Origin: Sordariomycetes sp. S80-01Y
Taxonomy: Eukaryota; Ascomycota; Sordariomycetes
Assembly (NCBI GenBank): GCA_037042185.1
Contig: JAXQJY010000026.1
Location: 682,001 to 746,000 of the forward strand
DNA length: 64,000 nt
Reading direction: 5' to 3'
Shown here: positions 10,785-21,713 of the stretch, piece after piece
How positions within the stretch are numbered: the stretch's first letter is position 1
Layout of the letters: the number at the start of each line of letters is the position of its first letter
Notes under the pieces: model-generated
What the model was told of the DNA's origin: nothing
The model's database searches: none
Seen by the model: only the letters and a program-made list of their open reading frames with translations
Program-made: the position numbers and the translations under genes

Positions 10785-11675
10785 GATGGGCGATGTAGAA
10801 TGAGAAACTTTGGCGTGTAAAAGGTAAAGTTGCCGGTTGAAACTTGATGGATGCAAATAATTGATATTATGGCATCGTGCTATCAAGAGATCCGGTACCT
10901 GCTGTCTCCCGCCAAAGATATATAACAAATTCAACATATCTCAGCCCATCAATAAAACTACTACCATACATTCCAGCTACCCCGCCCAATGACACTCTGA
11001 CAATCAGTTCTAGACCCTTGTATTCAGCTGACCAAAGTAAATAGTCTCGGTATCGCCGAATCGGGGCTGCTGGTCTCGCAATGAATCAACGTTTATAGAC
11101 TGTTGTTGGTGGGGACGGAGGTGTGACGCGTAGTTGGCTTAAGCCAAAAGGACCTCGTGTACATGTTCTTCCCCATTGAGTCACAGCACCCCTTTGACCC
11201 ATGCCGCTGATTGCTTGCGTTATGCTAGTTTTGTGCCAGGCTGAATCACGCTCATTAATAGTAGGTGCCCTCGAACCAATATTAGATACAAAGATGTAGT
11301 GGCTAACGCCAACCGTGGCGAATGGGCTCGTCTTTAGCGCCGCAGATGTGACAGGAGTGCGGGGGTATAGAGATCTCGGGAACACCCGCACCGCTGAGGA
11401 ACTAGAGGGAGTCCCCCATACGTACACACTCCCCCTTACACTGGTTCGCAATAGAGTACATTCATCGTTCTCCGAAGTATTTTCGTGCTTACATTTTTAC
11501 AGCTTCAGTTGCTCGCCTGTTACCAGCAAATATCATTGTTTTGACTTGTTTAACGATACCACGAGTGGTACCTGGCTCTAATTCAGAACTATGGATATAT
11601 ACAAACCAGCGTCTCACACCACGCTGGATGTGAAAGTTAATATGACCGTCAGTCTAGGCAGACAGGCCTGAACGG
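10785..11675. other. Intergenic region between members A and B
   Basis: Upstream region of member A and 3' flank of member B, both minus. A TATATAT read on the minus strand at 10918-10924 may serve member A. A 121-aa minus ORF at 11086-11451 and an opposing 88-aa ORF lack any family features and are not called. Confidence 0.5.
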
Positions 11676-12324
11676 CTAGAACTTCTTCAACTCATCACCG
11701 AACTTGGAAGTAATGAGGCCAGCTACCACCTTAAACTCTTCCTTACCCCGGCTAGCCGCGCCAGTAACTATGTCGCCAGCCTTGTTTGCAACCTGGATCT
11801 TCTTGTTTGACGCAAAGCGGTGCTACAATGTTTCATCAGCTTTGACTTTCAGTGAATTCAGATTTTGGAGACAAGGCCTACCTGGAAGATGTTGTTGGAG
11901 GGGTCATGCAGGACAAGGAACCGGTTCTTGCCTTCGGCGTCCTGACCATACCTGAACTTATCGTTCACCTTGAACGAGTACACGCTGCCATCGTCGACTA
12001 GCTGCGAGGCTGATTTGAAAACATCCACATATTTGCTGGCAATAAAAAGCCGTCCAGGGTCGTTGTCTAAATTTGTGCATTGTATCAGCTGCTATGAAAA
12101 CGTTCCACTCCATCGCGTGGTAGAAGTAGCTTACTCCTCGTGGCGTTGCTGAAGGTCACGGCGTAGTATGTATCGGTCTTCTTAGTGCCCCAGTTCTGCG
12201 ACCACTCCACGAGCACAGGCTCCAGTGTGAGAGTTGCAGCAGTGACGCGAAGGTCGTCGTTTAGCTCTACCGGGACAGTGGAAGCAGGCATAGGAACATC
12301 GGCAGGACGCTTTGGGGTAGCCAT
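11676..12324 (-). CDS. Unrecognised small-protein family, member B (173 aa)
   Basis: Exons on the minus strand are 12324-12135, 12066-11882 and 11822-11676, with introns at 12067-12134 (phase 1) and 11823-11881 (phase 0), all with good donors and acceptors. This is the cleanest copy of the family. An N-terminal proline-rich leader is followed by a strand-rich domain (VTAATLTLEPVLVEWSQNWG, then TYYAVTFSNAT), then DPGRLFIASKYVDVFKSASQ, RYGQDAEGKNRFLVLHDPSN, NIFQ, and after the last intron HRFASNKK, ending GDELKKF. Member C shares DVFKS, YGQ..EGK.RFLVLHD, QHRF and GDEL.. F, and both introns at matching places. No signal peptide, membrane helix or catalytic motif is apparent; it is probably cytosolic. 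Function unknown. Confidence 0.85.
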
Positions 12325-13258
12325 GATTTCAAATCAGGAGATGGTGCGCTGGACGTCAGAATGGTTTGTAGTTGATATGGGAGTTGAAGTGGTGATCGCT
12401 TGGTATGGGGGCAGGCGGGAGTTTAAATACTGGATAAATGTTTGAAGACAACAAGTCTTTTCGTTTGTACTTGACATTCGACCTCGGTTTCCATCTTCAT
12501 GTTGCCTCGGCGGCCCCCGACAATGCCAACAGCGGCTGAGTAACAGCACCCACCCCGATGGAGAGCTTCAGCTCGATTCTAACGGTAAAGTGTCCGGGAT
12601 CGTTCAATAGTCTAGTGAAAGTCCATCGAAACGTTGAATACACAAAAGAGGACCGAGTTCTGGGCCCACCCAACGTGGCATTTATTACTAGTAGCAAGCC
12701 ATGCATGCGCGCCAAGCGCTACCGAATCAATAGTGGTTCAGCCCTGTTTGGCCACAGTGCAGTGCACCCTTGTATAACTTATAACTCTACACTCACGGCG
12801 TGGTAATGGGGATACTCGGTCACTACTATTTCGCATCGGAAACCCGCCTAACATTGCCTCGATAATGTAGAAGATAACTGTAGGAACTGTTCAGATTTTG
12901 TCAAAACTTTCGCGTATATTTTTCTCGCCTTTTCTTTGCGTGAGGATTGACGGTTAGACGTATATTATGGGGTACAGTGGCACAGGAAGTAGAGGGCCCC
13001 GAGTCTAGAACCATCAAGGGGTGCATCGACCTGGCATGAGGTGCGCGCCGAATACATCACGCTGCGTGTGAATAGGCTCGGCCCGCTGCTGCGGCTGGGA
13101 ACCGTATAGGGACAATCCCGTATGAGAACAACGTGGCGCTCTAGGTACTGCTGGCGGTTTCCTTTTTAGGCACATGGTGAATCAATCCTATTTGAAAACC
13201 TCTTGCGCAAGTTTGCTCGCATTGCAAGACGTGCAACACCTCCTCTCCAAGCTTCAAG
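12325..13258. promoter_or_regulatory. Divergent promoter region of members B and C
   Basis: 934 bp between the ATGs of two paralogues transcribed away from each other, so shared regulation is likely. A TATTTAAA on the minus strand (12422-12429) sits about 100 bp upstream of B. The 82-aa plus ORF at 12558-12806 and the 72-aa minus ORF opposite it look accidental. Confidence 0.5.
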
Positions 13259-14016
13259 ATGAATGTAAGAGTTCCTTTCCCTCCAGGAAACCCGTTTGAT
13301 ATTGATATACTTACCGCTATGTTCAGCCCGTAAAAGAATCCGATATCTGCGAATTCCCAGCGTGGGCCCTGGGGCCAAAGGCGAGGGTGCTGGACATTGT
13401 TTGGCAGCAAGACATGGAATCATGCAAAGAGCCCTACACTTTGATTCTTGTCGACTACCTAGTTCTAGGTATGAACCCCCTCTGAATTCCAATGTTGCAA
13501 TACTATTCGCAGTCAACTAAAATGAATTCGCCCGTTCAAGGGTCTGGCACCGAAACCAAAAATGGGAGAGCTCGGCTCTTCGTTGCACAAGATAGGCTGG
13601 ACGTATTCAAATCAACGCTGTCAAGTAGCACCGCCGACGGCATCGAAACGCGCAAATTTACAGTTACCCAAGACTTTCTCTACGGACAGGCAAATCCCGA
13701 AGGCAAGGACCGCTTCCTCGTTCTCCATGACAAGGAGCGCAACCCATACCAGGTATGTGCAAACCCGAGCAGAGTAATGAGCTCACAGCGGGTCACTGAT
13801 CTATTCTCTCCTTGACAGCATCGCTTCGTACCCTCACAGTACGTCAAGTTTGGCGAAGGATCGCTGAAGAAATTGAAGAAGGCTGGCTTCGGCTCCGAAA
13901 CACTTGATTTGGTCGGCGAGCACGCAAAGGCTGTTGTTGGTGATGAGCTGAGGGACTTTTCCGGCAAAGCTCGACCGTCCGCCGGACTTTCAGGGCTACT
14001 AGAGCTGTTTGATTAA
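13259..14016 (+). CDS. Unrecognised small-protein family, member C (185 aa)
   Basis: Proposed exons are 13259-13264, 13327-13468, 13541-13752 and 13819-14016. The last two are firm. The first two rest on splice signals (GTAAGA donor with CTTAC branch; GTATGA donor with CAAG acceptor) and on homology: the second exon encodes ARVLDIVWQQDMESCKEPYT, which matches VLVEWSQNWG in member B. The first coding exon would be only ATG AAT; a simpler alternative begins at the ATG at 13522 and lacks the N-terminal domain. Shared blocks with B are RARLFVAQDRLDVFKS, LYGQANPEGKDRFLVLHD, YQ|HRF (phase-0 intron at |) and GDELRDF near the end. No signal peptide or known catalytic motif. Function unknown. It is divergent from B and lies about 1 kb upstream of the giant gene on the same strand. 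Confidence 0.7.
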
Positions 14017-14986
14017 TCACAGAATCCAATAAATTGATCCTTGTATCGTAAACATGGAGGTAGATTGCTCACGATCTGCCGCATGTTGCAGGGTTTCCAT
14101 GATGCGACTCGATGCATGCTACAACGTAAAGTCCGTGCGATAAACGTGTAGAGACGCTTTCCATGCCTAGTTTGTACTGGAATATCGACCGCGAGGTCTC
14201 TACTGTTCTCGGCCTTTCGTCAGTCTCGTTCCGGAAATGCCGAATTGTTTCTGGACGAACTCGTCTTCTGGCGCCTGCTGATCAGCTGTCTGTGCGTCCC
14301 ATATTGGATCGAGAACGCAAGATTGCAGGGGCCGCCTCCAACTGAATGGTAAATAAAGGCTTTGGTCGGACAGAGCGGCACCTGATCAACCGCGCCACCG
14401 CTAGCTGGGGTCGGTAGAGCGTAAGTAACTCGACTGGCCGACCCCGCGCTGCTGAGGAGCGGCCCGCCATGGCAGCATCCTTTGGACTATCTTGCATATG
14501 GTACGAGGTGTGTCTTTAATAGAACGCTTTACTTATGCAGCCGTCTACCGCTGTCATTTCCTTTTCGGCTCTCAAGCTGCATGGTATTTCTAGCCAGGCT
14601 CTTGGCAGCTGAATCGCACGCTTTGAGACGCGGTGGCTGGCTGAAGTGACGGTCTATTCCACCTTATATCAATGGTTCAGAGCTTAATGTTGATGTTTGC
14701 TTCGAGCTGCAGGATATCACACATTGCCCATCATGGTTGGGGCCTGGGGTTGAGCAAAGGCAACAAATGGTAGCTGAGTTGTTAGAATCATGCACCGTCT
14801 GCTCTAGACCTTGCGAGAAGCGGTAGTACGCTCGCCACAGCATGCAGTATTGGTCCTTGTCTAGATATCATACTAGTATGATAAGTACCACAGTCTTTGG
14901 AATCCACAATAGCAGGATTCCGTCGTTATTAAGCATCATCCGTTACCTTTTTACATGGTATTGACGTTTCGTCTATTGACCTCGCC
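14017..14986. other. Intergenic region before the giant gene
   Basis: 970 bp holding the 3' flank of member C and the upstream region of the 1546-aa gene. I see no clear TATA box, repeat or supported ORF. Confidence 0.5.
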
Positions 14987-17900
14987 ATGACCTCCACTTT
15001 ACCCAGGAGCGTCCCCGAGGAAGATCCATGGGACGCCTTGGAGAAGAAACTAGATCGTCTTCTTGACGGGAAAACCCCAGATTCAGAAAGTCTGGTCAAG
15101 GTCCAGGCTGTGCCGAGACCGACATCAAAGAAAGTACAAGGATTCACTCCTTGGAAAGATGAACAGACTTACTTCAATGACCCGCTGTTCGTGGGTGTTG
15201 GCCCTGTTGTCGAAGAGCCAGAATTCGTGGAGCTAAAGATCCAAGACAAGATCTCCATGGTCGACTTCTTTCCCGAATTCAAGAATGGAGCCTTTCAGGA
15301 CTTGGCTTTGGAGAACTTCCTGCTGCAATGGTACGACAAGAAGATTGGCCAGGAGGAGCCAGGCCTGTATCTTCGCATGGATATCAGGTTGGGAGGAATA
15401 CTCAATAGCGTCCTGGAGATCTTTGAGTCGTTCATCTCCGAATCTGATATCCTAATCCGCCTGTCTGCTCACGTTGGGTTCACTCTCGACGCTGCGGACG
15501 GCTTCAAGTTTAAGCAATTGACTTTCGCGGGCGCTCTCGAGGGCGTCGTCGTTTGCTATCCAGTTGGGATTCCAGTCCTCACGATATATTCTGCTGGTGT
15601 GCGCGTGGCATTTAAGAATCTCAAGGCAGACGTCGCAGAAGGTCAGTCCACACCGGGTTCCCAGGCCAGTTCGGGATCAAACCCGAACAAAAGGTGGACA
15701 GAGGAAATGGCCAAGTCAACAACTCTCTTGGACAAGGGCACCGGAAGCTTGGATAACCCCGCCGGCCCAATTACAAATCAGGCCAACGCAACGCCTGCTG
15801 CTGTGAAAGATACTTCGCAGAGCGCGTTCCGCGCGGAGGTCTTTGGCGATGTGAAGCTTAGTCTTCCGGGAGATATCCTTCCGCTTTCTCTACAGTATAC
15901 AGCTTCAATCTCGGGAGATTTGATTCACCTAGATATGGTCTTGCGGCGTGGAGAAGTATGGATTTGTCCACTTGGGGTGGAGGGTGTTACGTTGATGGAT
16001 CTACTCATCACAGCGGACATCTCAACCACCAAGACCGACAAGGGCAAGACGCAAATGACGAAGGGCGGAGACTTGGACGAAGGCTTTGGGTGCAAGTTCA
16101 GTGGATCTTGGGCCTATCATACTCGACGCATCATTCTCGGCGGAGAACTATATTCCGCTGCGCAGACGCAAAAGGTGTCCTTCATCGAGGGAACCATGGA
16201 GAAGGTTACGTTTGAAGACATTAAGGAACTCGCCAAATCGGTGCACAAGCATGAGATTCAGAAGCCAGAACGGAACATGGAGTTTGAAACAATGACGCTT
16301 CGCATCGAGGCCGGCAAGCTTTCGGTCATCGGTGCGATGAAACTCGACGGTGCATGGGCACAAGTGAATATATGGGTCAGCAAAGAGGGACTCAGAGTAA
16401 CCGGCTCTATGTTACAATGGCCACTTGACAATGGCATCGTCATTAAGGCAGTCAGTCTCGACTTCGTCATCGGCAAAAGAAAGAAGGGAGATGTTTCAGA
16501 TCCTTTCGGAGGCCCTGCTAAGCTCGAGGGCGGGAAGGACCTGGAAGGAGAAGATAGCGAGCCCAAGAAGAGCGAAGGTAACAAGGATCAAGATAAAAAG
16601 ACTTCAGATGGCAAGTCGACTCAACCGCCAAAGCCCAGAGCCAGCACGGATCCAGGTTTCGATGCGTCGGCCAAGGCGGAAGCCAAGGCAAACGAAGCCA
16701 GAGCCGCAGTTCCTGCCAAAGAAGCAGCCAGAGATACAGACGAAAGTCCAGTTGCCAAAAAGGAACCACCTCCAGGTGAAGTCACATGGTTTATCGGATT
16801 GCGAGTGTATGGAGACGTGGTTGTTCCGATTGGCGAGAAGGAGTCGACGGCTCCTGATGCAGACTACAAGCTGCGGATTCGCGTCACAGCGTCCTTCACC
16901 TACACGGACAAGGGTGAATGGGAGCTCTTAGCGGCAGGGAAAGCTCGTACGACTGTCTCGCTCAGGGACTTCTTCCCAAACGCCATCGAGAAAGGTGGCT
17001 TCTTCGATGCTCAGTTGTCGGATTTTACTATATTCGGCACAAATATGGCTGAAGCGTATTTGCCTCCAGATATTTTCCGCCACAAGATCACTAAGGGCTA
17101 GTCTTCAGTTTCACCCTTTTGACTACAAGCATACTGACTCCTGCTAGGTTTCTACATCTCTGCCATCTTAGATCGAGTGCCGGGCTTGGAAGACGGCAAG
17201 ACTGAGCCCAAGGCTCTCAAGAAAGCCACCGCGGCGGATCGCGCGTACCTAAAAATAGGCTACAATGCTGGGCAGAAGATCCCCAAAGTTGCCGTCTTTC
17301 TCCCTCCCAGCTTCAAGGTAAGGCTTAGTTCAAAATTGTGCCGATACTTGTCTGACTGACACCCTTCAGATTGACTTTGGCGAGCGCTTCTATACGGGCG
17401 CAATTTATCTAGAGATCGACCCAGAGAGCAAGCCTATCCTCAAATTCTTTGGAGAATTGTACATGCGGATGGAGGAAGGCCGTGAAGAGCCGTTGAAACT
17501 CACCCTTGAGCTTGGGGTAGATGCCGTCACGGGGAGTCTAGGCTTGCTTATGGAGAAAGCCGATGGCATCCGTAACCCCTTAGGCCTCGGCAACAGTGTC
17601 AAGCTCTACCGTCTTGGAGGTTCCATCTCAGTCAAATGGCCTGTATTCCTTTCGTCAGGCACCATAGATACTTTTGGTATCACGGTGTCTATCGGAATCA
17701 ACCAAGACAGGTACGACGCGACGCTCGTCATGGGTCCTAACCCAGCCAACACGCTGATTCAATTTGTCGCACCGAAGCTGGACATGGGGCAAATTGCTGG
17801 TTTCATCGTCTCAGCTCTAGACAAGGAGTTTGATGCTCCGAAGGGCAACGTTATTAGTTTCCATGGGGTTGACATCTACAGCAGCGCTGGAATAACGTAT

Positions 17901-19835
17901 CTGGGCGTCTTCTATCCGAGAGGAATCCGGTTCAAAGGAGAAGTCCGCATCTTCGAGTGGTCCGCTGCCATGGACGCCGAGCTCTCAACAATGGGATTTA
18001 CATTCAAGTCTAAAATGAAGAACTTCAGGCTCGGGCCTCTTGTTGTCCGCGGCGCAAACCCCGAGGAAGAGGGAGCTGTGCTGGACGTGGAGCTGACTCT
18101 CGTGCGTCAAATGTTTCGCTTGAGCGGGATGATTCAGATTTTCGACTCATGGGTACTGGCAGACATTCACTGCCAGTTGATGCCGAAGAAGATATTCTAC
18201 TTCAACTTCGAGCTCTTCTGGTCTGCTGGTTTGTACATTAAAGTCAAGGCCGAGATGATCTCGGCCAACACGGCTGATGACCCCAAGGCGGCAGACTGGA
18301 GACTGGAGGCCACGATCCAGCAGACCATTGTGGCGCAGGTCAAAGAGGCAATAATAAAGACCATCGATGTGACGCATGAGGCTATGAAGAAAGGCATTGG
18401 CGCCGCTATCAAGGCCGTGGACGACGCCGAAGCTGAATACAAGCGCCAGTGCGAGGCCGCAAAAGCCGCGGTGGACAATCTGATCAAAGAGAACGACGTC
18501 AAGGTTCAAGCGCTGCAGAAATCGATTGCGGAGGCCATTGTAAACCTGGAGCGCGTCAAGTCTGACAATGGGAGACAAAGATCGGCGGCAGACGTCAACT
18601 TCAACTCTGAGATCAGCAATGCAGAGAAGGAGCGGGCTCTAAAGCTGGAGCCGTATAATTCAAATCACCAGAGGGCTTCTAGGGACATGAATCAAGCCAA
18701 CTCTGAGCAGCCGTGGAATGTGGAGGAGGCCAGGAGGAAACGCGACGAAGCGCGCGGAGAGTTCATGAGGGTGTTTGGAGATGCAGAGCGGAAGCTTCAG
18801 AGTGCTATCGATGACGTTGCGGGAGCACAGCGTACGTATTCTGTACAGGACCTGCGAATACCCTTCACTAATGTGTTGCACAGGTGTGGTGGATAGCCTT
18901 GATGGCGAAGTCGCAAACTACGATTCCCGATGCTCCAGCGAGTGGTGGCGTGCTGATCTGGTAAGCACTCACCTACAGAACAACATTGTCCCGGGCTTAG
19001 CTAACAATTCCAGCACGCCGTTCGTGGCATTCTCCGCGGCGAGCTGGCCATTGCCAAGTTGGCTCTAATGGGCGTCGAAGCCCTTCTCCGCGGAGCCCGA
19101 GACACCCTTCAATCTGATGCTTTCAGAACGCTGAAGCAAGCTATGAATTCAGCAGCGGAGTCCCTCACTTCCATTATTGATGGCTTCAAAGCGCGTATCG
19201 CATCCCTCCAGTACATGATCGACCAAACCTTCAAAGAACTGCAGGCGGCCGTGCAGGATGGCAATCTCCAGTTCGACCGCCTGAAACAGGCGGCGCAGAA
19301 TGTCCGCGACAAGATAAACGAAGAGCTTGCACGGCAGGAACGAGAGTCGCAGGCTCGCTCCGACCTGTTGAGCCTTCAGCTCAAGGAGACGGGCGTTTTC
19401 TTCCAGTCAAGTGCATACATGACCGCCAAGACCGGCCTCGACTTTGCTCAGAACAACAACTTCGCCCTCATCGCCGCCAAAAAAACGCTTGAGGGCTTCC
19501 AGAAGGTTGATGAGGCGGCGTACCAAGCTGTCCGCGGTTTCGTCGTCGATGCGCTTGACTCTCTGGTGGATGTCCAACTGATCCATTTCAGGGGCGAGAT
19601 CAAGGCCAACAAGGATGACCAAAAGCCACTTACGCTCATCATTGGAGGGACAATGGGCAAGGACCAGAGGTTTTTGTTTGCTGTGCAGTGGATGCCCGGC
19701 CAAACGGTAGCTTTGCTTGCCGAACTGGGGAAGCGCGCTGTGGGAGTCATCACAGGTACGTATTCGGCAAGTTCGCTAGAGGAGGCGTTGAAGCTTGAGT
19801 TCAAAGATTTCAAGCCGATGGCTGTGAAGCAGTAG
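14987..19835 (+). CDS. Giant unrecognised protein, beta-rich with C-terminal coiled coils (1546 aa)
   Basis: Exons are 14987-17096, 17148-17317, 17370-18831, 18884-18960 and 19014-19835; the reading frame is continuous across all joins. The first intron (17097-17147) needs a GC donor (AAGG|GCTAGT) and gives KITKGFYISAILDRV. I recognise no family. Residues 1-500 and 600-1080 are long runs of alternating hydrophobic strands, for example MRIDIRL-type and KLSVIGAMKLDGAWAQVNIW, as in extended beta-sheet or groove-forming proteins. They are divided by a charged, low-complexity linker (about 497-598, rich in K, E, D, A). About 1090-1247 and 1274-1402 are helical and highly charged (AEYKRQCEAAKAAVDN, NEELARQERESQARSD), probable coiled coils. 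A compact tail (1403-1546) follows. There is no signal peptide or catalytic motif. It sits next to the three-member small family, suggesting but not proving a shared role. Confidence 0.85.
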
Positions 19836-21713
19836 TAAACCGGGTGCTCTAGCGTCAGCAAATCCCCAGCATAGGCAAAATCTTAGAAAATATAGCAGAG
19901 AACATCTCCTCCTTGCCTTGGACAGTCGCCACGCATACATATCTGTTGATCGTGGCGCGAGTCGAACGTCAGAAGGCTTCACCCTCATTCCCAGCTGCTC
20001 GTCTAATCTTATCAGCTTGTCTCCTGAATTCGCGCTTGGCTCAACTTACTACTGTGCTGCGCGAGCACCTTACGACACGCGTCTCGCTTTCGGCATTGTG
20101 CAATGGTGCTCTGGCGAATTTTATTCATTGTGAATCCTTAGAATTAAGCAGTGAGGATCCGTGACGCTCACGCTTAGCCTAAATATTATCTCTTGATGCC
20201 ACAGTACTCAGTCGTTTAGAGTATGACTATTGGGAAACCCTAGTTCCTTAACTTGGGTCTGCAGGTGCCACCCCGTAGGACGCATTCGCTGCTCGTGCAC
20301 AGCGGGCCTAGCTCGCCACTGGTCAATACATGTCTGTTTCGATGAGGACGGGAACTTGGGTACTGGTGGAAACTGGTTGGATGCCTCATGCCTGGAACCC
20401 GGCGACGAACCCAACTGCTAGCACACGGTGTGCAGTCTATATCAGCAACTGTGTAGGCGGGTGGTCCCTGCCCAGGTTCCCGAACGGCGCTAAGATCAGC
20501 TCAGGCTTCGATCCCCCGTGCTCACCCTCCAGATCACCCTTGGCTCAGGATAAAGCAGACACAGCTCAGGCTCCACACCAGAAATTGATTTGAAAGGCAA
20601 GGTTTGCCGGGTTGGACTATTGAGGTATTACCTACTGGGCAATCTCGTCAACCGTGAAAGTGAACTTGGTTGAGAGGCATCCCGAATTGGCTTAGCCCGT
20701 GAATCGATTGGAGAAGGAAGCACGGACGCGGGCGCATTCGGCTCTTGGACTGTGCCGGGAGATATTCGCACTAACTGTTAGTGCAGGATTTGAAGTGGAA
20801 GACGGCGGGATCCAGTAGGTGCGCAGTCATCCTTCGGGTGAGCAGCTTCAGCCATAGTGAGGCTGATTTACAACGACACTCAAATGCGCGAGCAAATGGC
20901 TCCAGAATTCGTCTGCTGTCGCATCTTCAGTAACCCGTCCAGGCCCCTCGAAGAGTCCTTGACACTGTCTGGGTGGAGATCAGCACCACCTCAGGCGGGG
21001 ACGCCCGGTAGCTTAAGCCCACTAAGACCGCGACCCGACGTCAGGACTCGCTGGTGAGAGGTGTCCTCGGCGGCAGAGCCCAAGCGGCACTTCTCTGTAC
21101 TGCGCAAGGGCCGGTGCTCCGTACGAGTACCTGGATACAGACACATGCTGATGGGGACGTCGGTCACTGCTCGGCCGCCTCGAGTCCGGTGAGTCCAGCC
21201 CAGTCCAGCCCAGTCGGCGTCCCCTCTCTCCTCACCTGCGACTCCGAGTCGACATGTGAGCATTGCTCGCCTGTATTCCCCAAACTGACTGACTCGCCTC
21301 GTCTCGCCGCACAGACCAACCGTTCAACCCCCGAAAGCTTGCATACGAGGGCGACGACTTCTGGAGCGGTGATAGCGTAGCGACCTGCTAAAGCTTGTAC
21401 AGTAGGCTGCACGACATTCGGCCGCGCTGAGCTGGGGTTCCCGGGGCCACCAGGAAGCCTTCCAGAGCTTCGCGCGAAAGCCATCGGAGGCCCAGCACGG
21501 CGCCATCCGCCCACTCCTACGGCCACGGCCACGGCCTCCGGAGCTCCATCAACGACCAACAGAGCTCCGAAAGCCGACTTCACATACAGGCACCGCGTCC
21601 GCCCCGAATCTCAGCTCCGGCTCCGACTCTGAACGGCTGGGTCGGGCCTCAGCGCGACAAAGACCGCCCGCGCTGGTGTGACGCGCAGTGTGCGTGCCCT
21701 CAGTCACGAGACC
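19836..21713. other. Intergenic region upstream of the Zn2Cys6 gene
   Basis: 1.9 kb without a supported gene. It contains a short direct repeat (AGTCCAGCCC, two and a half copies, about 21192-21215) and many short overlapping ORFs in all frames. The 3' end should hold the promoter of the Zn2Cys6 regulator; no TATA box is clear. Confidence 0.5.

Noticed and set aside
12496-12806. Overlapping ORFs of 72 and 82 aa on opposite strands, considered as a fourth family member
   Set aside because: Neither contains the RF[LI]V.H or [HK]RF core of the local family.
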